From: Piscinibacter sp. HJYY11
Lineage (GTDB): Bacteria > Pseudomonadota > Gammaproteobacteria > Burkholderiales > Burkholderiaceae_C
Length of the DNA stretch: 64,000 nucleotides
Assembly (NCBI RefSeq): GCF_016735515.1
Contig: NZ_JAERQZ010000001.1
Coordinates: 4,390,746 to 4,454,745, forward strand
Direction of reading: 5' to 3'
This document shows, one piece after another, positions 40,624 through 50,357 of the stretch (positions within the stretch are counted from its first letter, which is position 1; each line of letters begins with the position of its first letter). A model generated the notes under the pieces. That model had not been told where the DNA came from. It searched no databases and was given only the letters and a program-made list of their open reading frames with translations. The translations under genes were made by a program, and so were the position numbers.

Positions 40624-41067
40624 CTAGGCCTTCTTGGGGCCGCGCTTGAGCGCATGGCCCAGGGCCAGGCGGTATCCATCGGCGCCCAGCCCGACGATCA
40701 CGCCTTCGGCGAGATCGGAAAAATAAGAATGGTGGCGGAATGGCTCGCGACGGTGCACATTCGACAGGTGCACTTCGATGAACGGGATCGCGACACCCGC
40801 GAACGCATCACGCAAGGCCACGCTGGTGTGCGTGAAGGCGCCTGGGTTGATGATCACGAAGTCGGTGCCGTCGAGCCGTGTGGCCTGAACACGGTCGATC
40901 AGCGCGCCCTCGTGGTTGCTCTGGAAGCTTTCGAGGGACGACCCGGCATCGGAGGCGATCTTCGCGAGTTCTGCGTTGATCTGATCCAAAGTCGTCGAGC
41001 CATAGACTGCTGGCTCGCGGGTGCCGAGCAGATTGAGGTTGGGGCCGTGCAGGACGAGGATCTTCAT
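40624..41067 (-). CDS. aroQ: 3-dehydroquinate dehydratase, type II
   Basis: Third step of the shikimate pathway. 147 residues, dodecameric type II family: [19 protein letters not shown] with the active-site Tyr, [27 protein letters not shown] and [18 protein letters not shown]. The other shikimate gene in the same run is aroE (43076). Confidence 0.97.
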   Translation of the reverse strand: MKILVLHGPNLNLLGTREPAVYGSTTLDQINAELAKIASDAGSSLESFQSNHEGALIDRVQATRLDGTDFVIINPGAFTHTSVALRDAFAGVAIPFIEVHLSNVHRREPFRHHSYFSDLAEGVIVGLGADGYRLALGHALKRGPKKA

Positions 41068-41130
41068 GGCTTCAAAAGCGAAGGCCGGACTTTACGCGTT
41101 TTTGAGCGCTGATCCGCGCAGGAAGCCAAA

Positions 41131-41667
41131 TTATTGCCCTGAGGCGAACTTTTCAGCCCAAATCGCCAGGTCTTCCGGCTTGAGAAGCCCGAGTTTGCGG
41201 AAGACGGCCTTGCCTTGGCGATCGAAGGCGACGCTGAAGGGCAGTGCGCCGCTCGGGTTGCCCAGGTTGCGGCTCAGGTCCACGCCGTTCAGCCCGGCCA
41301 GACCGATCGGAAACGTGATTGGCAGCTTGCCGAGAAATTCGCGCACAGGCGTCGGGCTGTCGATCGCCAGGCCGACCACGTGCCAGCCTTTGGCCTTGTG
41401 CTCTTTATAGAAGGCGTCGAGGAGCGGCATTTCCTTCACGCAGGGCGCGCACCAGGTCGCCCAGAAATTGAGCACCACCGGCTGGCCGCGCAAGCTGGCC
41501 ATCGAAAGCTCGCCACCTTCCGGCCGTTCGAAGCGCTCACGCCAGACGGCCTGCTCGGCACCGGCGTCGGCCTCCGTTTCGCGGTGGCGCCACCAGGCCC
41601 AGCCCGCACCGCCGGCGGCCGCAACGACCCCCACACCGCCGGTGAGCAGGGCATTGCGGCGGTTCAT
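41131..41667 (-). CDS. TlpA/ResA-family thiol-disulfide oxidoreductase
   Basis: Periplasmic thioredoxin-fold protein. 178 residues: an N-terminal signal or anchor (MNRRNALLTGGVGVVAAAGGAGWAWW) with RRNALL, then an AhpC/TSA-thioredoxin domain with the redox motif WCAPC in LNFWATWCAPCVKEMPLL and the cis-Pro region GALPFSVAFD. It probably reduces an exported substrate such as apocytochrome c, but nothing nearby fixes the partner. Its ATG overlaps the stop of the upstream gene (ATGA), so the two are coupled. Confidence 0.9.
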   Translation of the reverse strand: MNRRNALLTGGVGVVAAAGGAGWAWWRHRETEADAGAEQAVWRERFERPEGGELSMASLRGQPVVLNFWATWCAPCVKEMPLLDAFYKEHKAKGWHVVGLAIDSPTPVREFLGKLPITFPIGLAGLNGVDLSRNLGNPSGALPFSVAFDRQGKAVFRKLGLLKPEDLAIWAEKFASGQ

Positions 41668-42266
41668 GGGGCGCTGTCGTCCAGCAGCCGGCGCAGCGCT
41701 GCGAGGTCGCCCCGCTCGGACTGGCCGCGCCCGTCGGGCTTCAGCGCGCCGCGCAGGTCGTCGTGGTCGAGGATGCTCATGTGCACGGTGACCGGCTCGC
41801 CTAGCTCGGGGCTCATGCTGCTGACGGTCAGCACGTCGATCGGCTCGCCGCGCGGGCCGCTGATCGTGCCGACGTCGTAGTCGACGCGCTTGTCGATGAA
41901 GGTCAGCTCAGCCTGCTTCGAGTCGTCGCAGTAGAGCTGCAGGTGCACGCTGGACAGGCGGGTCGCCGTGCCGCGCCAGACGGCGCCGGTGAGGTGAGGC
42001 CGCAAGTCTTGCAGGCGCTCCATCCAGAGCAGGGCCACCTTGCGCATGGCGAGCAGTTCGCCCGGCTGGGTGTCGGCGCAGAAGAGCTCGATGTACGAGC
42101 GCACCTCGTCTTCCACCTCGTCGTTGCCCGGCAGGTCGACCGCCCGCACGCTGCCGCGGCCGAGCAGCTTGGCCGCACGGCGCTTGGCCGGGCCGTATTC
42201 CATGCCTTCTTCGACGATGAGGCGCGCGGCCGTGCTGGCCACTTCGGCGCTGAGTGGGGTGCCCAT
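41664..42266 (-). CDS. Conserved hypothetical protein upstream of the TlpA-like gene
   Basis: 200 residues, soluble, no signal peptide. The first third is helical and basic (AARLIVEEGMEYGPAKRRAAKLLGRG), followed by acidic and helical parts (EVEDEVRSYIELFCADTQPGELLAMRKVALLWMERL), then a beta-rich section (VHLQLYCDDSKQAELTFIDKRVDYDVG). The start of the family resembles a nucleotidyltransferase-adjacent UbiA/helical motif only vaguely, so I assign no function. It is coupled to the TlpA-like gene (4-base overlap) and lies 33 bases after mtgA. Confidence 0.7.
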   Translation of the reverse strand: MGTPLSAEVASTAARLIVEEGMEYGPAKRRAAKLLGRGSVRAVDLPGNDEVEDEVRSYIELFCADTQPGELLAMRKVALLWMERLQDLRPHLTGAVWRGTATRLSSVHLQLYCDDSKQAELTFIDKRVDYDVGTISGPRGEPIDVLTVSSMSPELGEPVTVHMSILDHDDLRGALKPDGRGQSERGDLAALRRLLDDSAP

Positions 42267-42299
42267 GCGGTGGATTCTAGGAAGCCGAGGAATGCCGCC

Positions 42300-43079
42300 T
42301 CACGGCAATTCCACAGCCCCCATGCGGGCGACCACGGTGCTGGCACGGCCCATCACGTAGGCCGAGTTCGGCCGTTTCTCGAAGCGCTTGGGGGCCGGCA
42401 GCATCACCGCCAGCCGCGCTGCGGGGTAGGGACCGAGCTTGTCGGCGTTGACGTGGAAGTAGTGGCGCGCCGCGGCCTGCGCGCCGAAGAGGCCTTCGCC
42501 CCACTCCACGTTGTTCAGGTAGATCTCGAGGATGCGCCGCTTGGAGAGTGCGCCTTCGAGCATGAAGGTGATGACGAATTCCTGCCCCTTGCGCAGGAAG
42601 TTGCGCTCGCCGCTGAGGAAGAGGTTCTTCGCCAGCTGCTGCGTGATCGTGGAGCCGCCGACGATCTTGGCCGTGGCCTTGGGTTTCTCCGGCGGCGGCC
42701 GGTTGCTGCGCGCGGCCTGCTTGGCCTGGCGTTCGTTGATGCGCTCGGCCTGGGCTTCGGCGCGCAGGTTTTTCTCCCACGCCTTTTCGAGCGCTTCCCA
42801 CTCCACGCCGCTGTGTTCGGCGAAGCCGGCGTCTTCGGACGCGATCACGGCGCGCTTCAGGTGGTCGGAGATGCGGTCGCCGTCCATCCACTGCTGGCTC
42901 CAGAGGAGCTGGTGCTGCTCGGCGACGATGCGGCGCATCTCCGAGCGCTGGAAGGTGGTGGACTGCGGGTCGACGACATTCATCATCGCGATGCGCACGA
43001 GGAAATAGATCTGCAGCGACAGGCCGCACAGCACGACCAGGCCGACGATGCGCAGCAGGTGGGCGAGGGTGCTTTTCAT
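42300..43079 (-). CDS. mtgA: Monofunctional peptidoglycan transglycosylase MtgA
   Basis: Polymerises lipid II into glycan strands (GT51 family). 259 residues: one N-terminal membrane anchor, catalytic Glu in [45 protein letters not shown] (split by convention, motif QQLAKNLF) and [13 protein letters not shown]. An extra charged stretch of about 30 residues ([20 protein letters not shown] and onward) sits between the first two motifs, compared with the shorter E. coli protein. It overlaps aroE by 4 bases. Confidence 0.95.
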   Translation of the reverse strand: MKSTLAHLLRIVGLVVLCGLSLQIYFLVRIAMMNVVDPQSTTFQRSEMRRIVAEQHQLLWSQQWMDGDRISDHLKRAVIASEDAGFAEHSGVEWEALEKAWEKNLRAEAQAERINERQAKQAARSNRPPPEKPKATAKIVGGSTITQQLAKNLFLSGERNFLRKGQEFVITFMLEGALSKRRILEIYLNNVEWGEGLFGAQAAARHYFHVNADKLGPYPAARLAVMLPAPKRFEKRPNSAYVMGRASTVVARMGAVELP

Positions 43080-43909
43080 GTCGCGGCCAGGCGCGCGCGC
43101 AGCGCTGCGAGCACCGGCGCGGTCTCCGGTGTGACGCCGCGCCAGATGTGGAAGGCCTCGGCCGCCTGTTCGACCAGCATGCCCAGGCCGTCACGTGCTT
43201 TTGCGCCGTGTTGGGTGGCCCACTGCATGAACCCTGCGGCCGCAGGGCCGTACATCATGTCGAGCGCCAGGCCGCCTGGGCTGAGCACCTTCGGCGAGAC
43301 CGGGATGGCAGCGCCTTGCAGGCTGGTCGCGGTGGCGTTGACGACCACGTCGAAGGCCTTGCCCGCTGAATCGAGGCGGCTTGCCGAGAGCGTCACGCCG
43401 TGGGCATAGGCGAGCTCGGCATGCCGCCGCACCAGCGCCTCGGCCTTGTCGACGCTGCGGTTGGCCACCACGATCTCCTGCGGCCCGGCCTCGATCAGCG
43501 GCCCGAGCGCCCCGGCCGCCGCACCGCCGGCGCCCACCAGCAACACCCGCCGGCCTTGCAGCTTCACGCCGGCGTTGCGCTCGATGTCGCGCACGAGGCC
43601 GATGCCATCGCTGTTGTCGGCGTACCAGCCTTCGGCATCGAAACGCAGCACGTTGGCTGCTTCGGCCAGCGTGGCGCGCGGGCTGCGGCGCCTGGCCAGG
43701 CGGTAGGCGTCGGTCTTGAACGGCACCGTCACGTTGCAGCCGCGACCGCCGCCGTCGGCGAAGGCCTGCACCGTGGCCTCGAAGCCATCGAGCGGGCACA
43801 GCAGCCGGTCATAGGCCACGGGCTGGCCGGTCGCCTGGGCGAACTGGGCGTGGATGAACGGGGACTGGCTGTGCTCGACCGGGTTGCCGGCGACGACGTA
43901 ACGGTCCAT
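43076..43909 (-). CDS. aroE: Shikimate dehydrogenase
   Basis: NADPH-dependent reduction of dehydroshikimate. 277 residues: substrate domain [17 protein letters not shown], catalytic Lys in [17 protein letters not shown] domain [18 protein letters not shown], and the C-terminal [18 protein letters not shown]. It sits 3 bases after a TonB-like gene and overlaps mtgA, so it is within a translationally coupled unit. Confidence 0.97.
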   Translation of the reverse strand: MDRYVVAGNPVEHSQSPFIHAQFAQATGQPVAYDRLLCPLDGFEATVQAFADGGGRGCNVTVPFKTDAYRLARRRSPRATLAEAANVLRFDAEGWYADNSDGIGLVRDIERNAGVKLQGRRVLLVGAGGAAAGALGPLIEAGPQEIVVANRSVDKAEALVRRHAELAYAHGVTLSASRLDSAGKAFDVVVNATATSLQGAAIPVSPKVLSPGGLALDMMYGPAAAGFMQWATQHGAKARDGLGMLVEQAAEAFHIWRGVTPETAPVLAALRARLAAT

Positions 43910-43912
43910 CGG

Positions 43913-44767
43913 CTATCGGCTCGTGGAACTGAGGGTGGTTTCCAGCGCTTCGCCCTTGGTGAACCGGAATCGTGTCGTGATGACGAGCTGGTCGGCCTGC
44001 TTGCGCATGGCGCTGGTGAAGGCGCCGTAGGGCGCCGCGGCGAGCACGATGGACACGGCCCGCTTGTCGAGGATGGTCGAGCCGGAGGGTTTGTCGATCT
44101 TCGTTTCGAGCACGCGGCCGGCGGCGTCGACGACGATCACCATCGTCAGCTCGCCGTGCAGCGGCTTGCCCTGGTGCGTGGGGAAGTTGCGCGTGCCCCG
44201 CTCTTCGACCTTGCGGCGAAGCTGGTCGTAGTAGACGGCGTAGACCTCGCCCACCGTGCCCGGGCTGATGAATTTCTTCTTGGGCCGCGCGTTTTCCTCG
44301 CGGATGCGCTTTTCGATCTCGGCCACCATCTGGAGCAGCTGGCGGCGGTGTTCTTCCTGCGCGCGTTCCTTGGGATTGCCGCTGTCGCGCTTGGGGTCGG
44401 GCTGGGGCAGTGCGGCGAGTTCACGCTTGATGTTGGCCAGCAGCTGCTGCTGGGCTTCCTGCAGCTCCTCGATCTGCTTGCGCGTGTCTTGCGCGGCATC
44501 GCCGATCTCGGTGACGGCAGCACTCGGCAGCGGCGAGGTGGCGCGGCCCTGGTCGAACTCGCCGCCACCTGCCAGGTTGTGCTGGGCGATGGCCTGGGCC
44601 TTGGTCGGCCTTTCGTTCGAGCGCGCATTGACGAGGATCACTTCCAGCGGCGTGTCTTGAAACGCGCGGGTGAAACCCTCGGGGTCCACGGCCGGCCAGG
44701 CCAGCAGTGCGGCGTGCACGACGACCGACACACCGAGCGAAACCTGGAGGACCGAGAACTTGGCCAT
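43913..44767 (-). CDS. TonB-family energy transducer C-terminal domain protein
   Basis: About 284 residues: a short cytoplasmic start and one membrane helix (VLQVSLGVSVVVHAALLAWP, with the His typical of TonB helices), a periplasmic middle region with a charged coiled coil (about 90-160, KQIEELQEAQQQLLANIKRE), and a TonB C-terminal domain (about 170-270: VYAVYYDQLRRKVEERGTRNFP, MVIVVDAAGRVLETKIDKPSG). The ATG at 44767 is preferred to TTG two codons upstream. exbB and exbD are not adjacent, so the partner complex must be encoded elsewhere. It lies between rnb-like and aroE genes. Confidence 0.85.
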   Translation of the reverse strand: MAKFSVLQVSLGVSVVVHAALLAWPAVDPEGFTRAFQDTPLEVILVNARSNERPTKAQAIAQHNLAGGGEFDQGRATSPLPSAAVTEIGDAAQDTRKQIEELQEAQQQLLANIKRELAALPQPDPKRDSGNPKERAQEEHRRQLLQMVAEIEKRIREENARPKKKFISPGTVGEVYAVYYDQLRRKVEERGTRNFPTHQGKPLHGELTMVIVVDAAGRVLETKIDKPSGSTILDKRAVSIVLAAAPYGAFTSAMRKQADQLVITTRFRFTKGEALETTLSSTSR

Positions 44768-44775
44768 GGACAAGG

Positions 44776-46839
44776 TCAGACAGAGGGCGACGATGCTACC
44801 GCGGTCGCGGTGGGTTGTTCCTCGGTTGCATCCCCTTGCACATCGATGGCCAACGTGAGCGGGCCGGCGGTGGCTTCCGCGTCCTCGATCTCGGCGTCTT
44901 CGATCACCGCATCATCGGACCGGGTCGACGGGTCGTCCAGGCGCTGCAGCACGTTGGCATGCACGTCGAGCGTGAGCAGGTCGGTGCCGGTGACGCGCAC
45001 CCGAACGAGCGCGCCGCGCGGCAGGCGCTCGGCGCCCACCGCCTTGAAGACGAGCGGCAGGGTCTCGGCGCGCACCAGGCCATCCTTCATCACGGCGGCG
45101 TCGAGCTCCTGCAGCCCGTGTTGCGCCAGGTACTGCAGCGTCCAGTAGCGCTCGATGCCCGACTGGTAGCCGTTGTAGGCGGTGTAGGCCGCATCGAAGC
45201 TCGAGATGATGGAGAAAAGCGCTGCATCCTTCGGCTTGAAGGGCGCGGCGAGCGCGGCGGTGCGGCCATGCCGGGCGCACGCGATGATCTGCCACTGGTT
45301 CACGAGGTCGACATAACGGCGCAGCGGCGAGGTGGCCCAGGTGTACTGCGCCACGCCCATGCCGGCGTGCGGTGCGGCCTTGGTCCCCATGCGCACCTTC
45401 ACGCCGGGTGCCATGCTGGCCTGGCTGCGGTAGATGCCGGGCACGCCCAGCTCGTGCAGCCAGCCGCCCCAGGTGCTGTTGGCAAGGATCATGGCCTCGG
45501 CCACGATCAGGTCGAGCGGGGCACCGCGGGTGCGCGTGCTGATGAGCACGGTCTCGTCGCCCTGCGGCTCGCGACCGTCGTTGCCTTCGAGACGGAAGTT
45601 GTAGTCGGGCCGGTTGAAGTTCTCGGGCTTGCCGCGCACCACTTCGCGTGCGGCCTTCAGGTGCCGGGCCAGGCGGAAGGCGAAGGCCAGCTCGGCGGCG
45701 TGCGGGTAGTCGGCTGGCGCCTCGCCGGTCAGGCTTGCTTCGGTGATCACCGCATCGAGCTGGTCGTGGCGCAAGTTGGCCACGATGGGCACACGCTCGA
45801 GCTTCGTCTCGCTGCCCTTCACGGCGAGCGTGGCTTCGTCGTAGCTCACGTAGAGCGACACCGCCGGGCACTCGCGCCCTTCCATCAGCGTGTAGGTCTG
45901 CACCACCTCGTCGGGCAGCATCGTGAGCTTGTAGCCCGGCATGTAGACGGTCGACAGCCGATCGCGCGCGACCTTGTCGACCGCACCTTCCGGCGTGATC
46001 GCCAGGCCCGGCGCGGCGATGTGGATGCCGAACACCACCGTGCCCGTGCCCAGGCCTTGCACCGACAGTGCATCATCGATCTCGGTGGTCTGTGAATCGT
46101 CGATCGAGAAGGCCTGCACGCCGGCAAGCGGCAGCTTGTCCTTGATCTCGGGTGCGCTGAGCGCCGGGAAAGCCGTGCCCTTGGGGAAGTTCTCGAAGAG
46201 GAAGCGCTTCCAGTGGAACTGGTAGGGCGAGTCGATCGCGCCGGCGGCCTTCAGCAGGTCGAGCGGTGCGGTGTGCGACAGCCTCGACGCTTCGACCACG
46301 GCCTTGTACTCGGCCGCGTTCTTGTCGGGCTTGAAAAGGATCTTGTAGAGCTGCTCGCGCACGGGGGCCGGGCACTGGCCGGCCACCAGCTCCTGCGCCC
46401 AGGCGTCGATCTGCGCGGCGAGCTGCTTCTTGCGCTCGATGCCGAGCAACGCGGCTTTCACGATCTCTTCCGGCGCCTTCTTGAACTGGCCCTTGCCGAG
46501 CCGGCGGAAGTAGTGCGGCGCTTCGAAGAGTCGGAAAAGCGCCGCCGCCTGCTGCGCGGGCGTGGCCTTGTCGTTGAAGTAATCGCGCGCCAGGTCCGCA
46601 AAGCCGAAGTCGCTGTCGGGCGCGAATTCCCACGCAAGGTCGAGGTCGATGTCTTGCGCGAGGCGCTGGCCTTCGGCCAGCAGCTGGGCGGGGGTGGGCT
46701 GCTCGAATCTCAGCAGCACGTTGGCGGATTTCACTTTCACGCGCTTGCCGGAGTCGAGCTCAATCTGCATCGAGGTGTCGGCTTCGGACATCACGCGGCC
46801 GGCGTGGAACTTCCCGGCGTCATCAAACAATGCGTACAT
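44776..46839 (-). CDS. RNB-domain exoribonuclease (RNase II family)
   Basis: 3'-5' processive exoribonuclease. 687 residues: an N-terminal small-barrel segment (MYALFDDAGKFHAGRVMSEA), a helical region, the RNB catalytic domain with the acidic cluster in SIDDSQTTEIDDALSVQ, and a C-terminal part with an S1-like region and an acidic tail. All four expected Asp positions of the active site are present. It is shorter at its C-terminus than RNase R and lacks a Lys-rich tail. First gene after the esterase in the minus-strand run. Confidence 0.9.
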   Translation of the reverse strand: MYALFDDAGKFHAGRVMSEADTSMQIELDSGKRVKVKSANVLLRFEQPTPAQLLAEGQRLAQDIDLDLAWEFAPDSDFGFADLARDYFNDKATPAQQAAALFRLFEAPHYFRRLGKGQFKKAPEEIVKAALLGIERKKQLAAQIDAWAQELVAGQCPAPVREQLYKILFKPDKNAAEYKAVVEASRLSHTAPLDLLKAAGAIDSPYQFHWKRFLFENFPKGTAFPALSAPEIKDKLPLAGVQAFSIDDSQTTEIDDALSVQGLGTGTVVFGIHIAAPGLAITPEGAVDKVARDRLSTVYMPGYKLTMLPDEVVQTYTLMEGRECPAVSLYVSYDEATLAVKGSETKLERVPIVANLRHDQLDAVITEASLTGEAPADYPHAAELAFAFRLARHLKAAREVVRGKPENFNRPDYNFRLEGNDGREPQGDETVLISTRTRGAPLDLIVAEAMILANSTWGGWLHELGVPGIYRSQASMAPGVKVRMGTKAAPHAGMGVAQYTWATSPLRRYVDLVNQWQIIACARHGRTAALAAPFKPKDAALFSIISSFDAAYTAYNGYQSGIERYWTLQYLAQHGLQELDAAVMKDGLVRAETLPLVFKAVGAERLPRGALVRVRVTGTDLLTLDVHANVLQRLDDPSTRSDDAVIEDAEIEDAEATAGPLTLAIDVQGDATEEQPTATAVASSPSV

Positions 46840-46857
46840 GGCCCGGATTGTCGTCGC

Positions 46858-47448
46858 TCACGGGGACGGTCCCAGTTCAAGGAAATGCAACAGATGCGGC
46901 AGGTGCTCGTCGAAGTCCGACAGCGCGTGGTCGCTGCCCTCGACGATGCGCAGGTGGCCGCCCCGGTACCGATCGCTCATCTCGCGCCAGCTCAGCACCT
47001 CGTCGCCTGTTGCGATCACCGCGAAATACGAGGCCGGGTGGGCCAGCCGTCCGGGTGTCATCTGGCGCAGCTCGTCGACATACTCCGGGCGAAAGAAGAA
47101 GCGGTCGTCGCTGTGCCAGGCGGTCGTCTCGCCGATGTGGCGCGCGAGGTCGCGCGCCGGATCGACGGCGGGGTTGAGCAGCACCGCCTTGCAGCCCAGC
47201 CGCTCGGCCATCACGGTGGCATAGAAGCCGCCGAGCGAGCTGCCGACGATGGCCATGCGGTCGAGCGGCCAGCGGCTCACGCCATGCTCGAGCAGCTGCA
47301 CCGCTTCGCGCGGCGAGGGCGGCAGCTGCGGGCACCACCAGGTGAGGCGGGGCGCGTGCTCGCGCACCCACTCGGCCATGCGCGTGGCCTTGGCCGACCG
47401 TGGCGACGAGCGAAAACCGTGCAGATACAACAGATGGGTGGGTGTCAT
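46858..47448 (-). CDS. YqiA/YcfP-family alpha/beta-hydrolase esterase
   Basis: 196 residues, soluble. Conserved signs: LLYLHGFRSSPRSAKA (oxyanion region), nucleophile Ser in IVGSSLGGFYATVMAERLG, NPAVDPARDL and catalytic His in GSDHALSDFDEHLPHLLHFL. The family has predicted esterase activity with unknown natural substrate. The ATG at 47448 is used; the upstream extension is a shadow. It is divergent from the metalloprotease gene, with 155 bases between. Confidence 0.88.
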   Translation of the reverse strand: MTPTHLLYLHGFRSSPRSAKATRMAEWVREHAPRLTWWCPQLPPSPREAVQLLEHGVSRWPLDRMAIVGSSLGGFYATVMAERLGCKAVLLNPAVDPARDLARHIGETTAWHSDDRFFFRPEYVDELRQMTPGRLAHPASYFAVIATGDEVLSWREMSDRYRGGHLRIVEGSDHALSDFDEHLPHLLHFLELGPSP

Positions 47449-47603
47449 GGGAACCGTGCCGGCGCGGTCGGCTCGAAGCGAGTCGCCGCGAGTCAGGAGG
47501 CGGGGCCGCTCAGTGTGCCCGACTCCACAATCTCGGCCCGTGCCGCGGGTTGTCGGCCGGCCTAAACTGGCCTGCGCAAGCTCGTTCTTCACAAGGATTC
47601 TTC

Positions 47604-50357
47604 GTGAACGCATTCGCCGCTGGTTTCTCGCTTCGCCCGCTGGGGCTGGCCCTCGCCGTGTCGCTGATGTTGCAGGCCTGTGCCACGCCTGCACCCACGA
47701 CGAGCGCGACCGCCAAGCCCACGCCGCTCGAGAAAGCCAACAGCCGCGCCGTGCCGGCGCCGGTGGGGGGCGCCACGCCGCCGGCACCGGCCGCCGCCGC
47801 GGCTGCCTCGGCAGCGGCTTCGGGCGTGGCCGGCACCACGCCGCCGCGCCCCGAGCCGGGGGCACCGCGGCCCTTCGACGAGGTCATCAAGGGCGCCACC
47901 CAGCAGGCCGGCTTCGTGCCCATCTGGCGCAAGGACGACCGTATCTGGCTCGAGATCCCCACCGAGCGGCTCGACCAGCCTTTCCTGCTGTCGGTCAACG
48001 TGGCCGGTTCGGTGGGCGAGCGCGGCCTCTATGCGAGCCAGATGGGGCCGTCTTGGCTGGCGACCTTCCGCAAGATCGGCACCAGCCAGATGCAGCTGAT
48101 CGCGCTCAACAACAGCTTCATCAGCAGCACGCCGGCGATGAAGGCCGCGGTGGAGCAGGGCTTCTCGCACAGCCTGCTCGGCTCGGCCGCCATCGCAAGC
48201 GCGCCGCACCCGCAGCGCAAGTCGGTGCTGATCGATGCCGGCTTCCTGCTCACCGACATCCCGGGCTATTCCACGCGCATCGAAGCGGCCTTCCGCATGC
48301 CGTACTCGCTGGACCGCGGCAACTCCTTCTTCGAGAAGACGCGCGTGAGCGACGAGATGACCACCGTCAACGCGCGTGTGCACTTCTCCACCTCGCGCAT
48401 CCCGGCGCCGCCGCTCACCCCGAGCCCGGTGCCCACGCCGCCGCCGCCCTCGGCCACGCCCGATGCGCGCAGCATGTTCGTCGGCTTCGTCTACAGCTTC
48501 ACCAAGCTGCCCGACACGCCGATGGCGCCGCGCAGGACCGACCCGCGGCTCGGCCATTTCTTCAGCGTCGTCACCGACCTCGGCACCGACCTCAAGGCCA
48601 ACCCGCGTGTGCACCACGTCAGCCGCTGGCGCCTGGAGAAGCGTGAGCCGCAGGCCGCGCTTTCCGAGCCTAAGCAGCCGATCGTCTACTGGCTCGACAG
48701 GAACATCCCGCCGCAGTACCGCAAGGCCGTCGAGGCAGGCGTGCTCGAGTGGAACAAGGCCTTCGAAAAGATCGGCTTCAAGAACGCCATCGTCGTGCGC
48801 CAGCAGCCCGATGACGCCGAGTGGGACAACATGGATGCGCGGCATGCGTCCATCCGCTGGTTCGTCGGCGCCGACGTCGGCTTTGCGGTCGGCCCGCACC
48901 ATGCCGACCCGCGCACCGGCGAGATCATCGATGCCGACATCGGCATGAGCGACGTGTTCGGCCGCAGCGCGCGCCGCTTCGTCGCCGAAGACGTGCCCAG
49001 GGCGAACAGCCTCGGGCATGCGGGCCATGCGCACGATGCGTACTGCAACTATGCGCACGAGAACGCCGCCGAGATGAACTTCGCGCTCGACCTGCTCGAG
49101 GCGCGTGGCGACATCGCCCCCGACAGCCCCGAGGCCGAAGCCTTCGTGCAGGCCGTCATCAAGGACACGGTGATGCACGAGGTGGGCCACACGCTTGGCC
49201 TCAAGCACAACTTCAAGGGCTCGACCGTCGTCGCGCGCGACAAGCTGCAAGACAAGGACTACACCGAGAAGAACGGCATCTCCGGCTCGGTGATGGACTA
49301 CAACGCCTACAACATCGCGCTGCGCGGCGAGAAGCAGGGCGCGATGAACAACACCACGCTCGGCCCTTACGACTACTGGGCGATCGAATACGCCTACAAG
49401 CCGATCGCGCCGGCGGACGAAGCGGCGGAGCTTGCGCGCATCGCCTCGCGCAGCACCGACCCGCTGCTGGCCTATGCCGACGATGCCGATGCCGGCGGCA
49501 TCCCCGGCAACGACGGCATCGACCCGCTGGTGAACCGCTTCGACCTCGGCGACGACCCGCTCGCCTACTACGTGCGCCGCCTGCAGCTCTCGCGCGAGCT
49601 GTGGCAGCGCGTGCAGGAGCGTGGTGCGCAGCCGGGCGACGAGGCCGTGCGCCAGCGCCGGGTGCTGCTGAGCGGCTTCCGCCAGTTGGGCCGGGCGAGC
49701 GAACTCGTCGGCAAGTACGTGGGCGGCATGCACACGGTGCGCGACCTGCCGGGCACCACGCAGCGTGCGGCCTACCGGCCGGTCGAGCCGGCCAAGCAGC
49801 GCGAGGCGCTCAAGTTCCTGGCCGATGGGGTGTTCAACGCCGACAGCTTCCGCTTCAAGCCGCAGTTCATCGCGAGCCTCTCGCCCGACTACAACGAGTG
49901 GGACCGTGGCGGCCCGGTGAACATCCCGGCGGCCGTGCTGTCGGTGCAGACGGTGGCGATGGACAGGCTATTGAGCCCCGGCACGGCGTCGCGTCTGCTG
50001 GACCTCCCGTCCTACGTGCCCGATGCGAACAAGCGCAACATCATCTCGCTCGCCGAGGTGTACGACACGCTGCAGGGCGCGGTGTGGAGCGAGCTCAAGA
50101 GCGGCCGTGAGATCGACCGCCTGCGACGCAACCTGCAGCGCGAGCACCTGAAGCGTGTGCAGAATCTGCTGGTGCGCGGCTCGGCCGCGTTGCCGCCGGA
50201 TGCACTGAGCCTGATGCGCATGCAGGCGGTGGAGCTGCAGACGCAGCTCAAGCGGGCCTCCACCAACGGCAAGCTGTCAGTTGAGAGCCGCGCTCACCTG
50301 CAGGACAGCCTGTCTCAACTCACCGAAGCGCTGCGCGCCTCGATGATCAGGAGCTGA
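47604..50357 (+). CDS. Lipoprotein zinc metalloprotease (DUF5117/DUF5118 type)
   Basis: 917 residues. The start is GTG at 47604, with AAGGA seven bases before it. The signal peptide ends in a lipobox (SLMLQAC), so Cys near residue 25 is the lipidated N-terminus. After an Ala/Pro-rich stretch come the DUF5118 and DUF5117 regions and a gluzincin/metzincin-like site HEVGHTLGLKHNFKGS (near residue 527) with an extended HExxHxxxxxH zinc motif. The family is common in Gram-negative bacteria; substrates unknown. It converges on mpl and overlaps it by 11 bases at the stop codons. Confidence 0.9.
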   Translation: MNAFAAGFSLRPLGLALAVSLMLQACATPAPTTSATAKPTPLEKANSRAVPAPVGGATPPAPAAAAAASAAASGVAGTTPPRPEPGAPRPFDEVIKGATQQAGFVPIWRKDDRIWLEIPTERLDQPFLLSVNVAGSVGERGLYASQMGPSWLATFRKIGTSQMQLIALNNSFISSTPAMKAAVEQGFSHSLLGSAAIASAPHPQRKSVLIDAGFLLTDIPGYSTRIEAAFRMPYSLDRGNSFFEKTRVSDEMTTVNARVHFSTSRIPAPPLTPSPVPTPPPPSATPDARSMFVGFVYSFTKLPDTPMAPRRTDPRLGHFFSVVTDLGTDLKANPRVHHVSRWRLEKREPQAALSEPKQPIVYWLDRNIPPQYRKAVEAGVLEWNKAFEKIGFKNAIVVRQQPDDAEWDNMDARHASIRWFVGADVGFAVGPHHADPRTGEIIDADIGMSDVFGRSARRFVAEDVPRANSLGHAGHAHDAYCNYAHENAAEMNFALDLLEARGDIAPDSPEAEAFVQAVIKDTVMHEVGHTLGLKHNFKGSTVVARDKLQDKDYTEKNGISGSVMDYNAYNIALRGEKQGAMNNTTLGPYDYWAIEYAYKPIAPADEAAELARIASRSTDPLLAYADDADAGGIPGNDGIDPLVNRFDLGDDPLAYYVRRLQLSRELWQRVQERGAQPGDEAVRQRRVLLSGFRQLGRASELVGKYVGGMHTVRDLPGTTQRAAYRPVEPAKQREALKFLADGVFNADSFRFKPQFIASLSPDYNEWDRGGPVNIPAAVLSVQTVAMDRLLSPGTASRLLDLPSYVPDANKRNIISLAEVYDTLQGAVWSELKSGREIDRLRRNLQREHLKRVQNLLVRGSAALPPDALSLMRMQAVELQTQLKRASTNGKLSVESRAHLQDSLSQLTEALRASMIRS

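Noticed and set aside
47589..49733. Antisense reading of 714 codons opposite the metalloprotease
   Set aside because: No domain signature, and composition typical of a shadow frame. The plus-strand gene has a lipobox and zinc motif.
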